Source of the DNA: JBAXPV01 sp037132075
GTDB taxonomy: Bacteria > Bacteroidota > Bacteroidia > Bacteroidales > CAIXZF01
Direction of reading: 5' to 3'
Length of the DNA: 64,000 bases
NCBI GenBank assembly: GCA_037132075.1
Contig: JBAXPV010000021.1
Span: 1 to 64,000, forward strand
Made by a program: the position numbers and the translations under genes. The notes under the pieces were generated by a model. That model searched no databases, was not told where the DNA came from, and worked only from the letters and a program-made list of their open reading frames with translations. Shown piece after piece: positions 50,863 through 59,473 of the stretch. Position 1 is the stretch's first letter. Each line of letters opens with the position of its first letter.

Positions 50863-52986
50863 ATGATAAAGCGATTACTTATTTCAGGATTTGCCTTACT
50901 TTTTGCCTTTACTGCTTTTTCCGAAAATGTCAAACTCGCAAGAGCTAGTCAGGTTGCTAAAAACTTCTATTATGAAAGAGCCAGCTATGAAAAAGTGCTA
51001 TCCTATGCCAGCGTCAAAGCTGTAATTGCCGAACAGAAGATCGAAAATGGGCAAACTGTTTATTATGCCTTCAATGTAAACGATCATGGTTTTGTACTGG
51101 TCTCTGCTGACGATCAGGTTGTTCCTGTTTTAGGTTATTCTTTTGAGTCAGCCTGGGGAAAAGATCAATTTCCTGTTCAGATGACTGATTGGCTTAAGAA
51201 TTACCAGGACCAGATCGCGTATTGCCGTAGCCACGAAACTCCCGATGATGCCGGGATTCAGTCAAGCTGGGTGCGATTGAGTGCCAACGAACCTTCCCAT
51301 TTATTGTCCTATAAATCAGCAAACAACATGGTTGGTCCTTTATTGATTTCTACATGGAATCAAGATGGCTTGTATAATGATCTTTGTCCTCTTGACCCTG
51401 CTGGTCCTGGTGGAAGAGTCTATGTAGGTTGTGTGGCTACCGCGATGGCCCAGATTATGTATTATTACCGCTGGCCCCATACCGGAGTCGGTACACATAA
51501 TTACAACTCCGATTATGGCAATTTGACGGCCAATTTTGGGAATACGACCTATGACTGGAACAAAATGCTGAATTCAATTAATTCTCCAAATCTTGATGTA
51601 GCCACCATCTCCTATCATTGTGGTGTTGCTGTAAATATGATGTATGCCCCTGACGGTTCAGGAGCGTATAGTGGAGATGCCGCCAATGCTTTTAAAAATT
51701 ACTTCAGGTATTCATCAAGTTGTCAACTGGTCGACAAAGGAAGCTATTCTGAACTCGACTGGGCAAACCTGATGCGCGCCCAATTGGACGCAAAAAAACC
51801 ATTGTATTATCATGGGTTTGGTACGGCTGGTGGACATGCTTTCAATCTTGACGGATATGAAGATGGCGATTATTTCCATTTCAACTGGGGATGGAGCGGA
51901 TCCTATAATGGTTATTTTTATCTGAACAACCTTAATCCAGGCTACACATTCAACAACGGACAGGGCGCGATCATCGACATATTCCCAGCAGGAGAATATC
52001 CACCGAATTGTGTTGGTAGTTCAAGCTATACAGCATTAAAAGGGACTATTGAAGATGGAAGCGGTCCGCTAAATTATATTGGCAACAATGATTGCTATTA
52101 TTTAATCAACCCACAAGTTAGCCCTCAGGATTCTATTAGCAATATCATTCTGAGATTCAACCAGTTTGAGACTGAAAGCACCCAGGATGTCTTAACAATT
52201 TATGATGGCCCCACCACTAACGCTCCTGTGTTGGGTACTTTTTCAGGCAGCACTATTCCTGCAAACATCACATCGGGAAACAACAAGGTTTTGTTGCACT
52301 TCACCTCTGATAATGCACAAAACAAGAATGGCTGGTTCCTGACTTATGAAGCAAAAGCACCTGTTTTTTGTCATGATATTGATATGATAACGACACCAAG
52401 CGGTGTAATTGAAGATGGCAGCGGTCCGAAAAACTACCAGGATAAAGTGATTTGCCAATGGTTGATACATCCTTCAAATGTCCAATCCGTCACCTTGAAC
52501 TTTGATCAGTTCAGTCTCGACAATGGAGGGGATTTTGTTGAAGTTTATGCTTTTGACACTGAAAATTCTAATGGAACACTGATTGGTCACTATTCTGGCC
52601 AAAACCTCCCTCCTTCTGTTACCTCGACCACAGGAGCTATGTTCATTATTTTTCAAACAAACAACAATACTACAAATCAGGGATGGAAAGCCCATTTTGT
52701 AAGCCAGAGTGTTGGGGTTCCTGAAAACAACAACAAAATACAATTTAATATTTTCCCAAACCCTAGCCACGATCAGGTCGAGGTAAGCTTTAACAGCAAT
52801 GGGTTCACGCCTGTCGAAATGAGCTTATTTACACCAGGTGGTGTTGAAGTGAAAACTTACCGCTTTGATGCGCAATCTGGGTTTGTTAGTCATCAGATTG
52901 ACATGACTGATCTTGCAAAAGGAATGTATTTCCTTAGGATGCGTTCAGAACAAGGTGATTCCATGCACAAACTGATCCTTCAATAG
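50863..52986 (+). CDS. Secreted C10 family cysteine protease with CUB-like and T9SS domains, copy 2
   Basis: A 707-residue paralogue of the preceding gene with the same order: signal peptide, SpeB-type prodomain (HGFVLVSADDQVVPVLGYS), catalytic domain with Cys190 (VGCVATAMAQIMYYYRWP) and His325 (TAGGHAFNLDGYED), two CUB-like domains (about 385-500 and 505-625) and a type A sorting domain (NIFPNPSHDQ ... MHKLILQ). Both genes keep their catalytic residues, so neither looks like a relic; divergence is enough to suggest different peptide preferences. It ends at a strong terminator. Confidence 0.92.
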   Translation: MIKRLLISGFALLFAFTAFSENVKLARASQVAKNFYYERASYEKVLSYASVKAVIAEQKIENGQTVYYAFNVNDHGFVLVSADDQVVPVLGYSFESAWGKDQFPVQMTDWLKNYQDQIAYCRSHETPDDAGIQSSWVRLSANEPSHLLSYKSANNMVGPLLISTWNQDGLYNDLCPLDPAGPGGRVYVGCVATAMAQIMYYYRWPHTGVGTHNYNSDYGNLTANFGNTTYDWNKMLNSINSPNLDVATISYHCGVAVNMMYAPDGSGAYSGDAANAFKNYFRYSSSCQLVDKGSYSELDWANLMRAQLDAKKPLYYHGFGTAGGHAFNLDGYEDGDYFHFNWGWSGSYNGYFYLNNLNPGYTFNNGQGAIIDIFPAGEYPPNCVGSSSYTALKGTIEDGSGPLNYIGNNDCYYLINPQVSPQDSISNIILRFNQFETESTQDVLTIYDGPTTNAPVLGTFSGSTIPANITSGNNKVLLHFTSDNAQNKNGWFLTYEAKAPVFCHDIDMITTPSGVIEDGSGPKNYQDKVICQWLIHPSNVQSVTLNFDQFSLDNGGDFVEVYAFDTENSNGTLIGHYSGQNLPPSVTSTTGAMFIIFQTNNNTTNQGWKAHFVSQSVGVPENNNKIQFNIFPNPSHDQVEVSFNSNGFTPVEMSLFTPGGVEVKTYRFDAQSGFVSHQIDMTDLAKGMYFLRMRSEQGDSMHKLILQ

Positions 52987-53000
52987 AAATTTATAAAACA

Positions 53001-53038
53001 AAAAAAAGCAGTTATGCGAAAGCATAGCTGCTTTTTTT
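53001..53038 (+). terminator. Intrinsic terminator with GAAA tetraloop
   Basis: AAAAAAAGCAGTTATGC, GAAA loop, GCATAGCTGCTTTTTTT: a fully paired stem (one G-T wobble) with a T7 tail. It ends the C10 protease transcript and, being symmetric, also the convergent zinc-ribbon gene. Confidence 0.92.
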
Positions 53039-53051
53039 ATACCGCTAATGA

Positions 53052-53516
53052 TTATTCGCAACCCAATTCAGTGTCTGTGGTATTTTCACGAATATAAGAG
53101 CGATCGATTAAGTTAAATCGTCCCTTTTCTTCCAGGCACTCCAGGATTTTCTTCTTGAACTTCCAGCAAGTCATTTGCCGCAAATGGATATTCCTTGAAA
53201 TCTCATAGGTTGAAATCTCTGGGCTTTGACATACCAAATAGGCAATTCTCAGTGCATTCTGAACCGGGATTTTACAATGATGAAAGATTGTATTTGCAGT
53301 TGCAGATTCTTCTTTTTTACAGCGTGTGCAGCGACGCGCAAAAGCTGTCTTGCCTTTGCAATAGTTAGTATTGCCACAAAACCGGCAAGTGTACCCATCT
53401 CTCCATTTCTCTTCTGCCAGAAACGCAAGTGTCTTTTCTTCGTCAGGGAACATCCCTTCGAGATCAGCCAGATCAATTTGTTTAAATAAATTATCCAGTT
53501 TGAGACTTCCTGACAT
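53052..53516 (-). CDS. Stand-alone IS1595-type zinc-ribbon/HTH DNA-binding protein
   Basis: A 154-residue protein like the N-terminal DNA-binding part of IS1595/ISXO2 transposases: residues 24-66 include KTLAFLAEEKWRDGYTCRFC and a zinc ribbon C44-x2-C47 ... C63-x2-C66 (TRCKKEES), then a winged/helix-turn-helix region (about 85-130, STYEISRNIHLRQMTCWKFK). The DDE catalytic domain of full transposases (about 300 residues) is absent, and I see no flanking inverted repeats. So it is either a truncated transposase or, more likely given an intact short frame with its own promoter and a terminator, a domesticated regulator. It is divergent from the thioredoxin pair. Confidence 0.8.
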   Translation of the reverse strand: MSGSLKLDNLFKQIDLADLEGMFPDEEKTLAFLAEEKWRDGYTCRFCGNTNYCKGKTAFARRCTRCKKEESATANTIFHHCKIPVQNALRIAYLVCQSPEISTYEISRNIHLRQMTCWKFKKKILECLEEKGRFNLIDRSYIRENTTDTELGCE

Positions 53517-53549
53517 GATTTCTATTTATGGGCGCAAACAATTTCTGCA

Positions 53550-53557
53550 CAAAATTA
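53550..53557 (-). promoter_or_regulatory. -7 promoter element of the zinc-ribbon/HTH gene
   Basis: The minus strand reads TAATTTTG, an exact TAnnTTTG match, 34 nt upstream of the ATG at 53514-53516. Confidence 0.4.
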
Positions 53558-53564
53558 AAAAAAA

Positions 53565-53625
53565 AGTGATACTAATGTGATTTGTTTTTAAAATAGTATT
53601 ACTTTTGTAGCGCTTAAGTATCACT
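53565..53625. promoter_or_regulatory. Three-copy 9-bp operator candidate (AGTATCACT)
   Basis: AGTGATACT at 53565-53573 is the exact inverse of AGTATCACT at 53617-53625; a third copy, AGTATTACT, at 53595-53603 differs by one base and overlaps the -7 box of the thioredoxin operon. The left copy sits just upstream of the -7 box of the divergent zinc-ribbon gene. The layout suits one protein controlling both directions, possibly the zinc-ribbon protein itself. Confidence 0.55.
53600..53607 (+). promoter_or_regulatory. -7 promoter element of the thioredoxin operon
   Basis: TACTTTTG matches TAnnTTTG exactly, 34 nt before the ATG at 53642. A TTTG at 53581-53584 is 15 nt upstream, shorter than the usual spacer. 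Confidence 0.4.
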
Positions 53626-53641
53626 AATTGTATTAATCCAC

Positions 53642-54103
53642 ATGAAAACTCCTAAAATTATTATTTTTCTTTTTCTGCTAACTTCCCTGGCCGCCTGCAG
53701 CAGCAGCTCATCCAAAGAGGCATCAGGTGATGGGACAACGATTCAATTGACGAAGAGCGCATTTATTAGTGATGTATTTGACTACGAGAAGAATAAAGAA
53801 TGGAAATATCAAGGGGATATGCCTTGTATCATCGACTTTTACGCCGACTGGTGCCGCCCATGCAAGATGGTATCTCCCATTATGGAAGAATTAGCCACAA
53901 AGTACAAAGGCAAAATCAAAATTTACAAAGTCAATACCGACAAAGAACCTGATCTTTCAAGAGCTTTTAACATCAGCAGCATTCCGGCAGTATTTTTTAT
54001 TCCGATGGCAGGAGAGCCTCAAATGAATGTAGGTGCTATGGCAAAAGAAGATTATGAAAAAGTCATCAATGATTTCTTATTAAAATCTAATACCAAACAA
54101 TAA
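53642..54103 (+). CDS. Thioredoxin-fold lipoprotein
   Basis: A 153-residue envelope thioredoxin. The lipobox SLAAC places the lipidated Cys at 19, followed by a Ser-rich linker; the thioredoxin domain (about 38-150) has the active site WCRPC at 70-74 and a cis-Pro in SSIPAVFF. Arg in WCRPC differs from the usual Gly and may shift redox potential. It is probably tethered to the inner or outer membrane, facing the periplasm, reducing or moving disulfides. It is 10 nt upstream of a cytoplasmic paralogue with very similar flanking sequence (DYEKNKEWKY vs NYDANQEWKF), so the pair arose by duplication. Confidence 0.9.
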   Translation: MKTPKIIIFLFLLTSLAACSSSSSKEASGDGTTIQLTKSAFISDVFDYEKNKEWKYQGDMPCIIDFYADWCRPCKMVSPIMEELATKYKGKIKIYKVNTDKEPDLSRAFNISSIPAVFFIPMAGEPQMNVGAMAKEDYEKVINDFLLKSNTKQ

Positions 54104-54113
54104 ATATAACACA

Positions 54114-54473
54114 ATGGAACATTTAACCGTAGAAACATTTAAAAGCAAGGTTTTCAATTATGATGCCAACCAGGAATGGAAGTTTGAAGGAAATCTACCT
54201 GTACTCATAGATTTCTATGCCGATTGGTGTGGCCCATGCAAAATGGTTGCACCTATCCTTGAAGAACTTTCCAAGGAATATGACGGAAAGATCAACATTT
54301 ATAAGGTTGACACTGAGGATCAGCAAGAGCTTGCTTCTGTTTTTGGAATCCGTAGCATCCCTTCCCTTTTATTCTGCCCGCTCGTCGGGGAACCTCAAAT
54401 GGCAATGGGTGCTTTGCCTAAACATGAATTAAGCCAGGCAATTGATGACATCCTTTTAAAAGGATCTAATTAA
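54114..54473 (+). CDS. trxA: Thioredoxin
   Basis: A 119-residue cytoplasmic thioredoxin with WCGPC at 38-42, FYADWCGPCKMVAP around it and the cis-Pro in RSIPSLLF. There is no signal peptide. It is the second gene of the pair behind the three-copy operator candidate and ends at a strong terminator. The trxA symbol reflects the family; other thioredoxins may exist in the genome. Confidence 0.92.
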   Translation: MEHLTVETFKSKVFNYDANQEWKFEGNLPVLIDFYADWCGPCKMVAPILEELSKEYDGKINIYKVDTEDQQELASVFGIRSIPSLLFCPLVGEPQMAMGALPKHELSQAIDDILLKGSN

Positions 54474-54544
54474 TCCCTTTTAAACAAACTTTACTTTCAT
54501 TTTTGTGGTTTGTGAGTAATTAGCAAACCAATCCTGCTCCTTAT

Positions 54545-54578
54545 AAAAGCCCGCTCATAACTGCGGGCTTTTTTTTAT
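54545..54578 (+). terminator. Intrinsic terminator of the thioredoxin pair
   Basis: AAAAGCCCGC, TCATAACT, GCGGGCTTTTTTTT: a GC-rich stem with A tract before and T8 after, about 70 nt downstream of the trxA stop. Confidence 0.92.
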
Positions 54579-54596
54579 TTACGGCCTCAGCTTTTG

Positions 54597-54604
54597 TATC
54601 TTTG
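54597..54604 (+). promoter_or_regulatory. -7 promoter element of the patatin-like gene
   Basis: TATCTTTG matches TAnnTTTG exactly, 21 nt before the ATG at 54626, arguing against the in-frame TTG at 54602. Confidence 0.45.
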
Positions 54605-54625
54605 CAAAAGACTTCCTGCTTATCA

Positions 54626-56935
54626 ATGATTCGAATGCGAAACACTGTTTCATCCTGGCTTTTCATTTTTATACTGTTATTGACAGGAAACAATACCTAT
54701 GGGCAGAAAGTAGGCCTGGTTCTCAGTGGTGGCGGGGCAAAAGGATTGTCACATATTGGCTTTATCAAAGCGCTCGAAGAAAAGGGCATTCCTATTGACT
54801 ATATCAGTGGAACATCAATGGGGGCCATTATCGGAGCACTCTATGCCTCTGGATATTCACCTGATGAAATGACAACCTTAATTACCAAAGGAAATGTGGC
54901 GAGTTGGATCAGTGGAGAAATCGATGATCGTTACATTTATTATTTTAAAGGCCAGGAAACAAATGCTTCCTGGGTTGATGTTAAATTTAACATCGATTCC
55001 ATTGTTTTACCATCTCTTCTGCCTTCAAGTCTCATCTCTCCTATTCAGCTTGACTTTGGGCTAATGGAGTTGTTTGCAGCGCCTTCCGCCGCCTCCATGG
55101 GTGACTTTAACAAACTAATGGTTCCATTTCGTTGTGTTGCGGCTGACATTGAAAACAATAAGGCTATTACACTGAAAAATGGGTCATTGCCTTCCGCACT
55201 GCGAGCTTCGATGAGTTTTCCATTTTATTTCTCACCCATCCGTATCGACAATACATTACTTTTTGACGGAGGAATGTATAACAATTTCCCGGCTGATGTC
55301 ATGGTAAAGGACTTCCATCCTGATGTAATCCTGGGCAGCAAAGCCGCTTCAAATTACGGGCCGCCAAAAGATAAAGACATCTTATCCCAGATACAGACGA
55401 TGCTCATGGCCAAAACGGATTACTCCATGTATCAAACACCTGGTATCATTATAAGTCCTAAATTGTCGGAAATGCCGCTTTTAGATTTCACTTTAGCAAA
55501 TGCGATCATCGACAGTGGGTATTTCGCGACCCTTCGCGAAATCAATATCATAGAAAAAATTGTTAGCCGCAGGGTGAGTAAAGAGGAGATAAACCAAAGG
55601 CGTGCGGAATTTAAAAAACAACTCATGCCACTTATCATTGACTCTCTTAAAATTAGCGGGATCAATAAATTTCAGCAGCTGTATCTGATCAACAGTCTTT
55701 CCCACCAGGTGAAAGGAATCACTCTCGCTAAATTAAAGCCCGAATATTTCAAAATTGTGGCTGATGATAAAATTGAAACCATGTACCCTTCGATGCAATA
55801 CGATACTTTAACAAAATTGTTTTCCTTATCGGTAGATGTTGAAAAAGAAAAAAATTTCACCGCACAACTAGGTGGCAATGTTTCCTCAAGTCCCATCAAT
55901 GAAGCATTTTTTGCTTTACAATATAAGTATCTGGGAAGAGAAGCTTTCGCGATGTTTGTCAACTCCTATATTGGCAGGTTTTATTCCTCAGCGCTTATCG
56001 GGGCTCGTATGGATGTCCCAAGCAAACATCCTTATTTCATCCAGGTAATATTCAGTGCCAATCAATGGGATTACTTTAAAACATCGTCTGTTTTCTTTGA
56101 AGATAAAACCCCGTCATACCTCATCATCAATGACTGGCATATAGAAGAAGATATCGGGTTCCCGATGGGAAACCAGGCAAAAATCCAAGGGGGACTCGCC
56201 TATGCAAATATGCGCAATGACTATTACCAAACCAATCAGTTTAGCCGGACAGATACCACAGATAAAACCTATTTCAATTTCTGGACAGCTCATATCTTTT
56301 ATGAGAAAAACACTTTAAACCGTAAAGAATTTGCCAGCAAGGGAATGCATATCTTATTTGAAGCTCGTTATGTTTTAGGAGATGAAGAATATGTCCCAGG
56401 CTCAACTTCCACAGAATCAAAAGAATTGCTTTATAATAAGGCCCACAGCTGGTGGCAATTCAAAGGTATTTATCAGAATTATTTCAAGCATTATAAGAAA
56501 CTATCTTTTGGTGCCTACACAGAACTGATTATCAGTAACCAGGAATTATTTCAGAATTCAACGGCAAGTCTATTAATGGCCCCGGATTTTTGCCTGATTC
56601 CTGAAACGCGAACACTTTTCCTTCCTGCCTATCGGGCCAACAAATACCTTGCACTCGGACCCCAGGCAATTTATCACTTCTCGAGTAAATTTGACTTTAG
56701 GACAGAGGCATATATTTACCAACCTTACCAGGAGTTAATCCCAAGCAGTGATCAAGGTATAGAATATGGAAAACCCTTTGATAAAAGATATTTTGTTGCC
56801 AGCGGTTCATTTATTTTCCATGCCCCAATCGGACCGGTAAGTTTAAGTCTGAATTACTTCAAAAAAACTGATTTTCAATATTCTGTGATCTTTAATATTG
56901 GGTATACCATCTTTAACCGCAAAGCACTCGATTGA
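54626..56935 (+). CDS. Patatin-like phospholipase with C-terminal outer-membrane beta-barrel (PlpD/type Vd-like)
   Basis: A 769-residue exported protein with signal peptide (SSWLFIFILLLTGNNTYG). The patatin domain (about 28-230) has the oxyanion GGGAKG at 35-40, nucleophile Ser64 in SGTSMG and the Asp of FDGGMYNN. A POTRA-like linker (about 330-385) leads to a barrel of alternating beta strands (about 400-769) ending in an aromatic residue-rich strand NIGYTIFNRK. The layout matches bacterial patatin-BamA-like fusions of type Vd secretion, in which the lipase is periplasmic or surface exposed. The substrate is presumably phospholipid. Confidence 0.88.
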   Translation: MIRMRNTVSSWLFIFILLLTGNNTYGQKVGLVLSGGGAKGLSHIGFIKALEEKGIPIDYISGTSMGAIIGALYASGYSPDEMTTLITKGNVASWISGEIDDRYIYYFKGQETNASWVDVKFNIDSIVLPSLLPSSLISPIQLDFGLMELFAAPSAASMGDFNKLMVPFRCVAADIENNKAITLKNGSLPSALRASMSFPFYFSPIRIDNTLLFDGGMYNNFPADVMVKDFHPDVILGSKAASNYGPPKDKDILSQIQTMLMAKTDYSMYQTPGIIISPKLSEMPLLDFTLANAIIDSGYFATLREINIIEKIVSRRVSKEEINQRRAEFKKQLMPLIIDSLKISGINKFQQLYLINSLSHQVKGITLAKLKPEYFKIVADDKIETMYPSMQYDTLTKLFSLSVDVEKEKNFTAQLGGNVSSSPINEAFFALQYKYLGREAFAMFVNSYIGRFYSSALIGARMDVPSKHPYFIQVIFSANQWDYFKTSSVFFEDKTPSYLIINDWHIEEDIGFPMGNQAKIQGGLAYANMRNDYYQTNQFSRTDTTDKTYFNFWTAHIFYEKNTLNRKEFASKGMHILFEARYVLGDEEYVPGSTSTESKELLYNKAHSWWQFKGIYQNYFKHYKKLSFGAYTELIISNQELFQNSTASLLMAPDFCLIPETRTLFLPAYRANKYLALGPQAIYHFSSKFDFRTEAYIYQPYQELIPSSDQGIEYGKPFDKRYFVASGSFIFHAPIGPVSLSLNYFKKTDFQYSVIFNIGYTIFNRKALD

Positions 56936-56984
56936 CAATTTTCTTTTAATTTTAAGAATAAGTGCTTCTTTCCGTTGAATTTTA

Positions 56985-56992
56985 TAATTTTG
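56985..56992 (+). promoter_or_regulatory. -7 promoter element upstream of the DUF349 gene
   Basis: TAATTTTG matches TAnnTTTG exactly but lies 131 nt before the ATG at 57124, implying a long leader. I see no riboswitch or hairpin of note in the leader. Confidence 0.3.
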
Positions 56993-57123
56993 CCATCCTT
57001 TTAAAAATCAAAGATGATCATCATCCTAAATCTTCCTCAGAATAAGGCCTTTATAAATCACTGATTAACAGGCTCTTATTGGATATGCTTAATAATATAC
57101 ATTGATCAAACCTCTCAACCTTA

Positions 57124-59436
57124 ATGGAAAACGAAAAAACAACAGGCGCTAACCCTGAAGAAATCCTTGAAAACATCCAGGAATCAGCCATTGAAACCAA
57201 TTCTTCAACAGAAGAAACACACAATGAAATTGAAATTCAAGTCGAAGAATCTGAAACTGAAATTCCAACTGAAGTAATAACAGAAGTGGAATCAACGCCC
57301 ACAGCTGACGTAACCGAAGCTGTAATCACTGAAACACCGGTAGAAGTTTTTGAAGAACCAACTGTCGAATCTGTTTCAGAAACTATTGAAGAAGTTGTGT
57401 TTGAATCTCAAGCTGAAATTCCAGCAACTGCCGTTGAGGTGGTTGAATCAATTGAAGCTGAGTCCACTGAGAAGCCAAAGCGTAAAGCCAAAGCAGCTGT
57501 TGCTACTGAAACCGAAGCGATAGTACAAGCTGAAGTTATTCAAGAAACCCCTGAAACAAACGTGACAGATATCCTGGAAGATCATCCCATCATGGATCTC
57601 GTCGATGAATTGCATGAGCGTATTCTGGAAGGATCTGAAGCCATGGAAGATGTTTCTGCAGCGGATCACCATGCTGTCAGACAATTGATAGAATCCAGCC
57701 CTGAACTGAACTATGAAGACCTCGGCCGTGAAGACCTTATCCATGAATTGGAAAGAGTTGTTCAGGAAGAAGATCTAAACCAGATCAAAACGACAGTTGC
57801 GTTAATAAAAGTTAGTTTTTTAAAGATCACCAAAGAAGAAAAGCACCAGCACCTGGAAGCTTTCCTGGCAGAAGGTGGTAATAAAGAAGAGTATGAGCCT
57901 GCCGAAGATAAACTTGAGCAGAGATTCACCGAAGTCTTCAATATATATAAAGAAAAGAAAGCCCAGATTACTGAAGAACAGGAAAAGCAAAAATTAGCAA
58001 ACCTGGAGGCTAAAAAACAAATACTGAACAAATTAAGAGCCCTTATTACTTCTGAAGAGCCCTTAAATAAAACGAATGAAGAATTCCGCCGTCTTCAGGA
58101 TGAATGGAAAAACACAGGGATGGTTCCCCGGACCGATGCCAATGAACTGTGGGAAAACTATCACTTCCTGGCCGAAAAAATCTATGACAGAATCAAGATA
58201 AACAATGAGTTACGTGATCTTGACCTAAAGAAAAACCTGGAAATTAAAATTGCCCTGTGTGAGAAAGCTGAAGCTTTATTGCTAGAAACTTCTATCCTGA
58301 AGACCTTCAAGCTTTTGCAGCAATATCATGAAGAATGGCGTGAAATCGGTCCTGTTCCCCAGGATAAGCGCGATGATATCTGGAATCGATTCAGAGATGC
58401 CAGTAACAAGATCAATGAAAGAAGGCGTGACTATTACGAAGAAGCCCGTGTGGAGCAGGAAAACAACCTGATGGCGAAGAATGCTCTCTGTGACCAGGCT
58501 GAAAAGCTTGTCACCACAGAAATCACTTCTTTAAAGTTATGGCAGGACCTGACAGATCAGCTGAACGAATTACAGAAGATTTGGAGAACAATTGGTCCGG
58601 CGCCAAAAGCAAAGAATGACGAAATCTGGCATCGTTTTAAAGGATATATCGATAGTTTCTTCACCCAGAAAAAGGAGTTCTACAATGATATCAAAGAAGA
58701 GCAGGTACATAACTATAATGTAAAGCTCGACTTATGTGTTCAGGCAGAAGGGTTGAAATCTTCGACAGATTGGAAAAAGACAACACAGGACCTCATTCAT
58801 CTTCAGGAAGAGTGGCGTAAAGTGGGTCCTGTCCCCAGGAAATATTCTGACAAGCTATGGAAACGTTTCAGGACAGCCTGTGATGAGTTCTTCCAGGCAA
58901 AATCTCAATATTTCTCCAGTCTTCAGGAAACAGAGACCGACAACCTGAAGAAGAAAGAAGAGATGATCAAGAAAGTTGAGTCTCATGAATATTCTGATAA
59001 CAAGAAAGAAAACCTCGAAATCCTGAACAACTATCAGCGTGAATGGATGGAAATCGGACATGTGCCGATCAAGGAAAAAGACAGGCTGAACCAGGAATTC
59101 CGTAAGAGTATCAATTCCCAGCTCGACAAGTTAAAAATTGGTGGTGGCGAGTTAAACAGTAACAGTTACCGCAGGGATTACAACCAGGGCCCCCGTGACT
59201 CATATGACAACAGGGGTGGCGGTGGAGCCGGTGGCAACCGGGAAAAAGTGTCCTTATCACAGAAAATCCAGCAGCTTCAGGAAGAAGTGAACCTATGGGA
59301 AAACAACCTTGGGTTCCTGGCAAACTCAAAAAATGCTGCGATACTCCGTGAAGAATTTGAAAAGAAAATCATTCGGGCAAAAGAAGAAGTAAAGCTTCTT
59401 GAAGCTAAGCTTCGTATGATGAGAGAAACACAATAA
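57124..59436 (+). CDS. DUF349 repeat protein
   Basis: A 770-residue cytoplasmic protein. Residues 1-130 are very acidic and Thr/Glu-rich (EIQVEESETEIPTEVITEVE and similar), low complexity. Residues about 260-660 hold five DUF349 helical repeats of about 70 residues, each with a core such as EEWREIGPVPQDKRDDIWNR, KIWRTIGPAPKAKNDEIWHR and EEWRKVGPVPRKYSDKLWKR. A short Arg/Gly-rich linker (DNRGGGGAGGNREK, about 695-710) precedes a C-terminal coiled coil. DUF349 proteins are widespread in Bacteroidota with no settled function; repeats suggest a scaffold or nucleic-acid-associated role. Confidence 0.85.
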   Translation: MENEKTTGANPEEILENIQESAIETNSSTEETHNEIEIQVEESETEIPTEVITEVESTPTADVTEAVITETPVEVFEEPTVESVSETIEEVVFESQAEIPATAVEVVESIEAESTEKPKRKAKAAVATETEAIVQAEVIQETPETNVTDILEDHPIMDLVDELHERILEGSEAMEDVSAADHHAVRQLIESSPELNYEDLGREDLIHELERVVQEEDLNQIKTTVALIKVSFLKITKEEKHQHLEAFLAEGGNKEEYEPAEDKLEQRFTEVFNIYKEKKAQITEEQEKQKLANLEAKKQILNKLRALITSEEPLNKTNEEFRRLQDEWKNTGMVPRTDANELWENYHFLAEKIYDRIKINNELRDLDLKKNLEIKIALCEKAEALLLETSILKTFKLLQQYHEEWREIGPVPQDKRDDIWNRFRDASNKINERRRDYYEEARVEQENNLMAKNALCDQAEKLVTTEITSLKLWQDLTDQLNELQKIWRTIGPAPKAKNDEIWHRFKGYIDSFFTQKKEFYNDIKEEQVHNYNVKLDLCVQAEGLKSSTDWKKTTQDLIHLQEEWRKVGPVPRKYSDKLWKRFRTACDEFFQAKSQYFSSLQETETDNLKKKEEMIKKVESHEYSDNKKENLEILNNYQREWMEIGHVPIKEKDRLNQEFRKSINSQLDKLKIGGGELNSNSYRRDYNQGPRDSYDNRGGGGAGGNREKVSLSQKIQQLQEEVNLWENNLGFLANSKNAAILREEFEKKIIRAKEEVKLLEAKLRMMRETQ

Positions 59437-59470
59437 AAAAAACAGAGGGGCTTCCGGGCCTCTCTTCTTT
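59434..59470 (+). terminator. Weak terminator-like hairpin before aroC
   Basis: AAAAAAAACAGAGG and CCTCTCTTCTTTT flank a short loop (5-bp AGAGG/CCTCT stem). It sits in the 37-nt gap before aroC; partial termination is possible. Confidence 0.45.
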
Positions 59471-59473
59471 TAG

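Noticed and set aside
53052..53516. Complete IS1595 insertion sequence
   Set aside because: No DDE catalytic domain and no terminal inverted repeats or target duplication around the gene.
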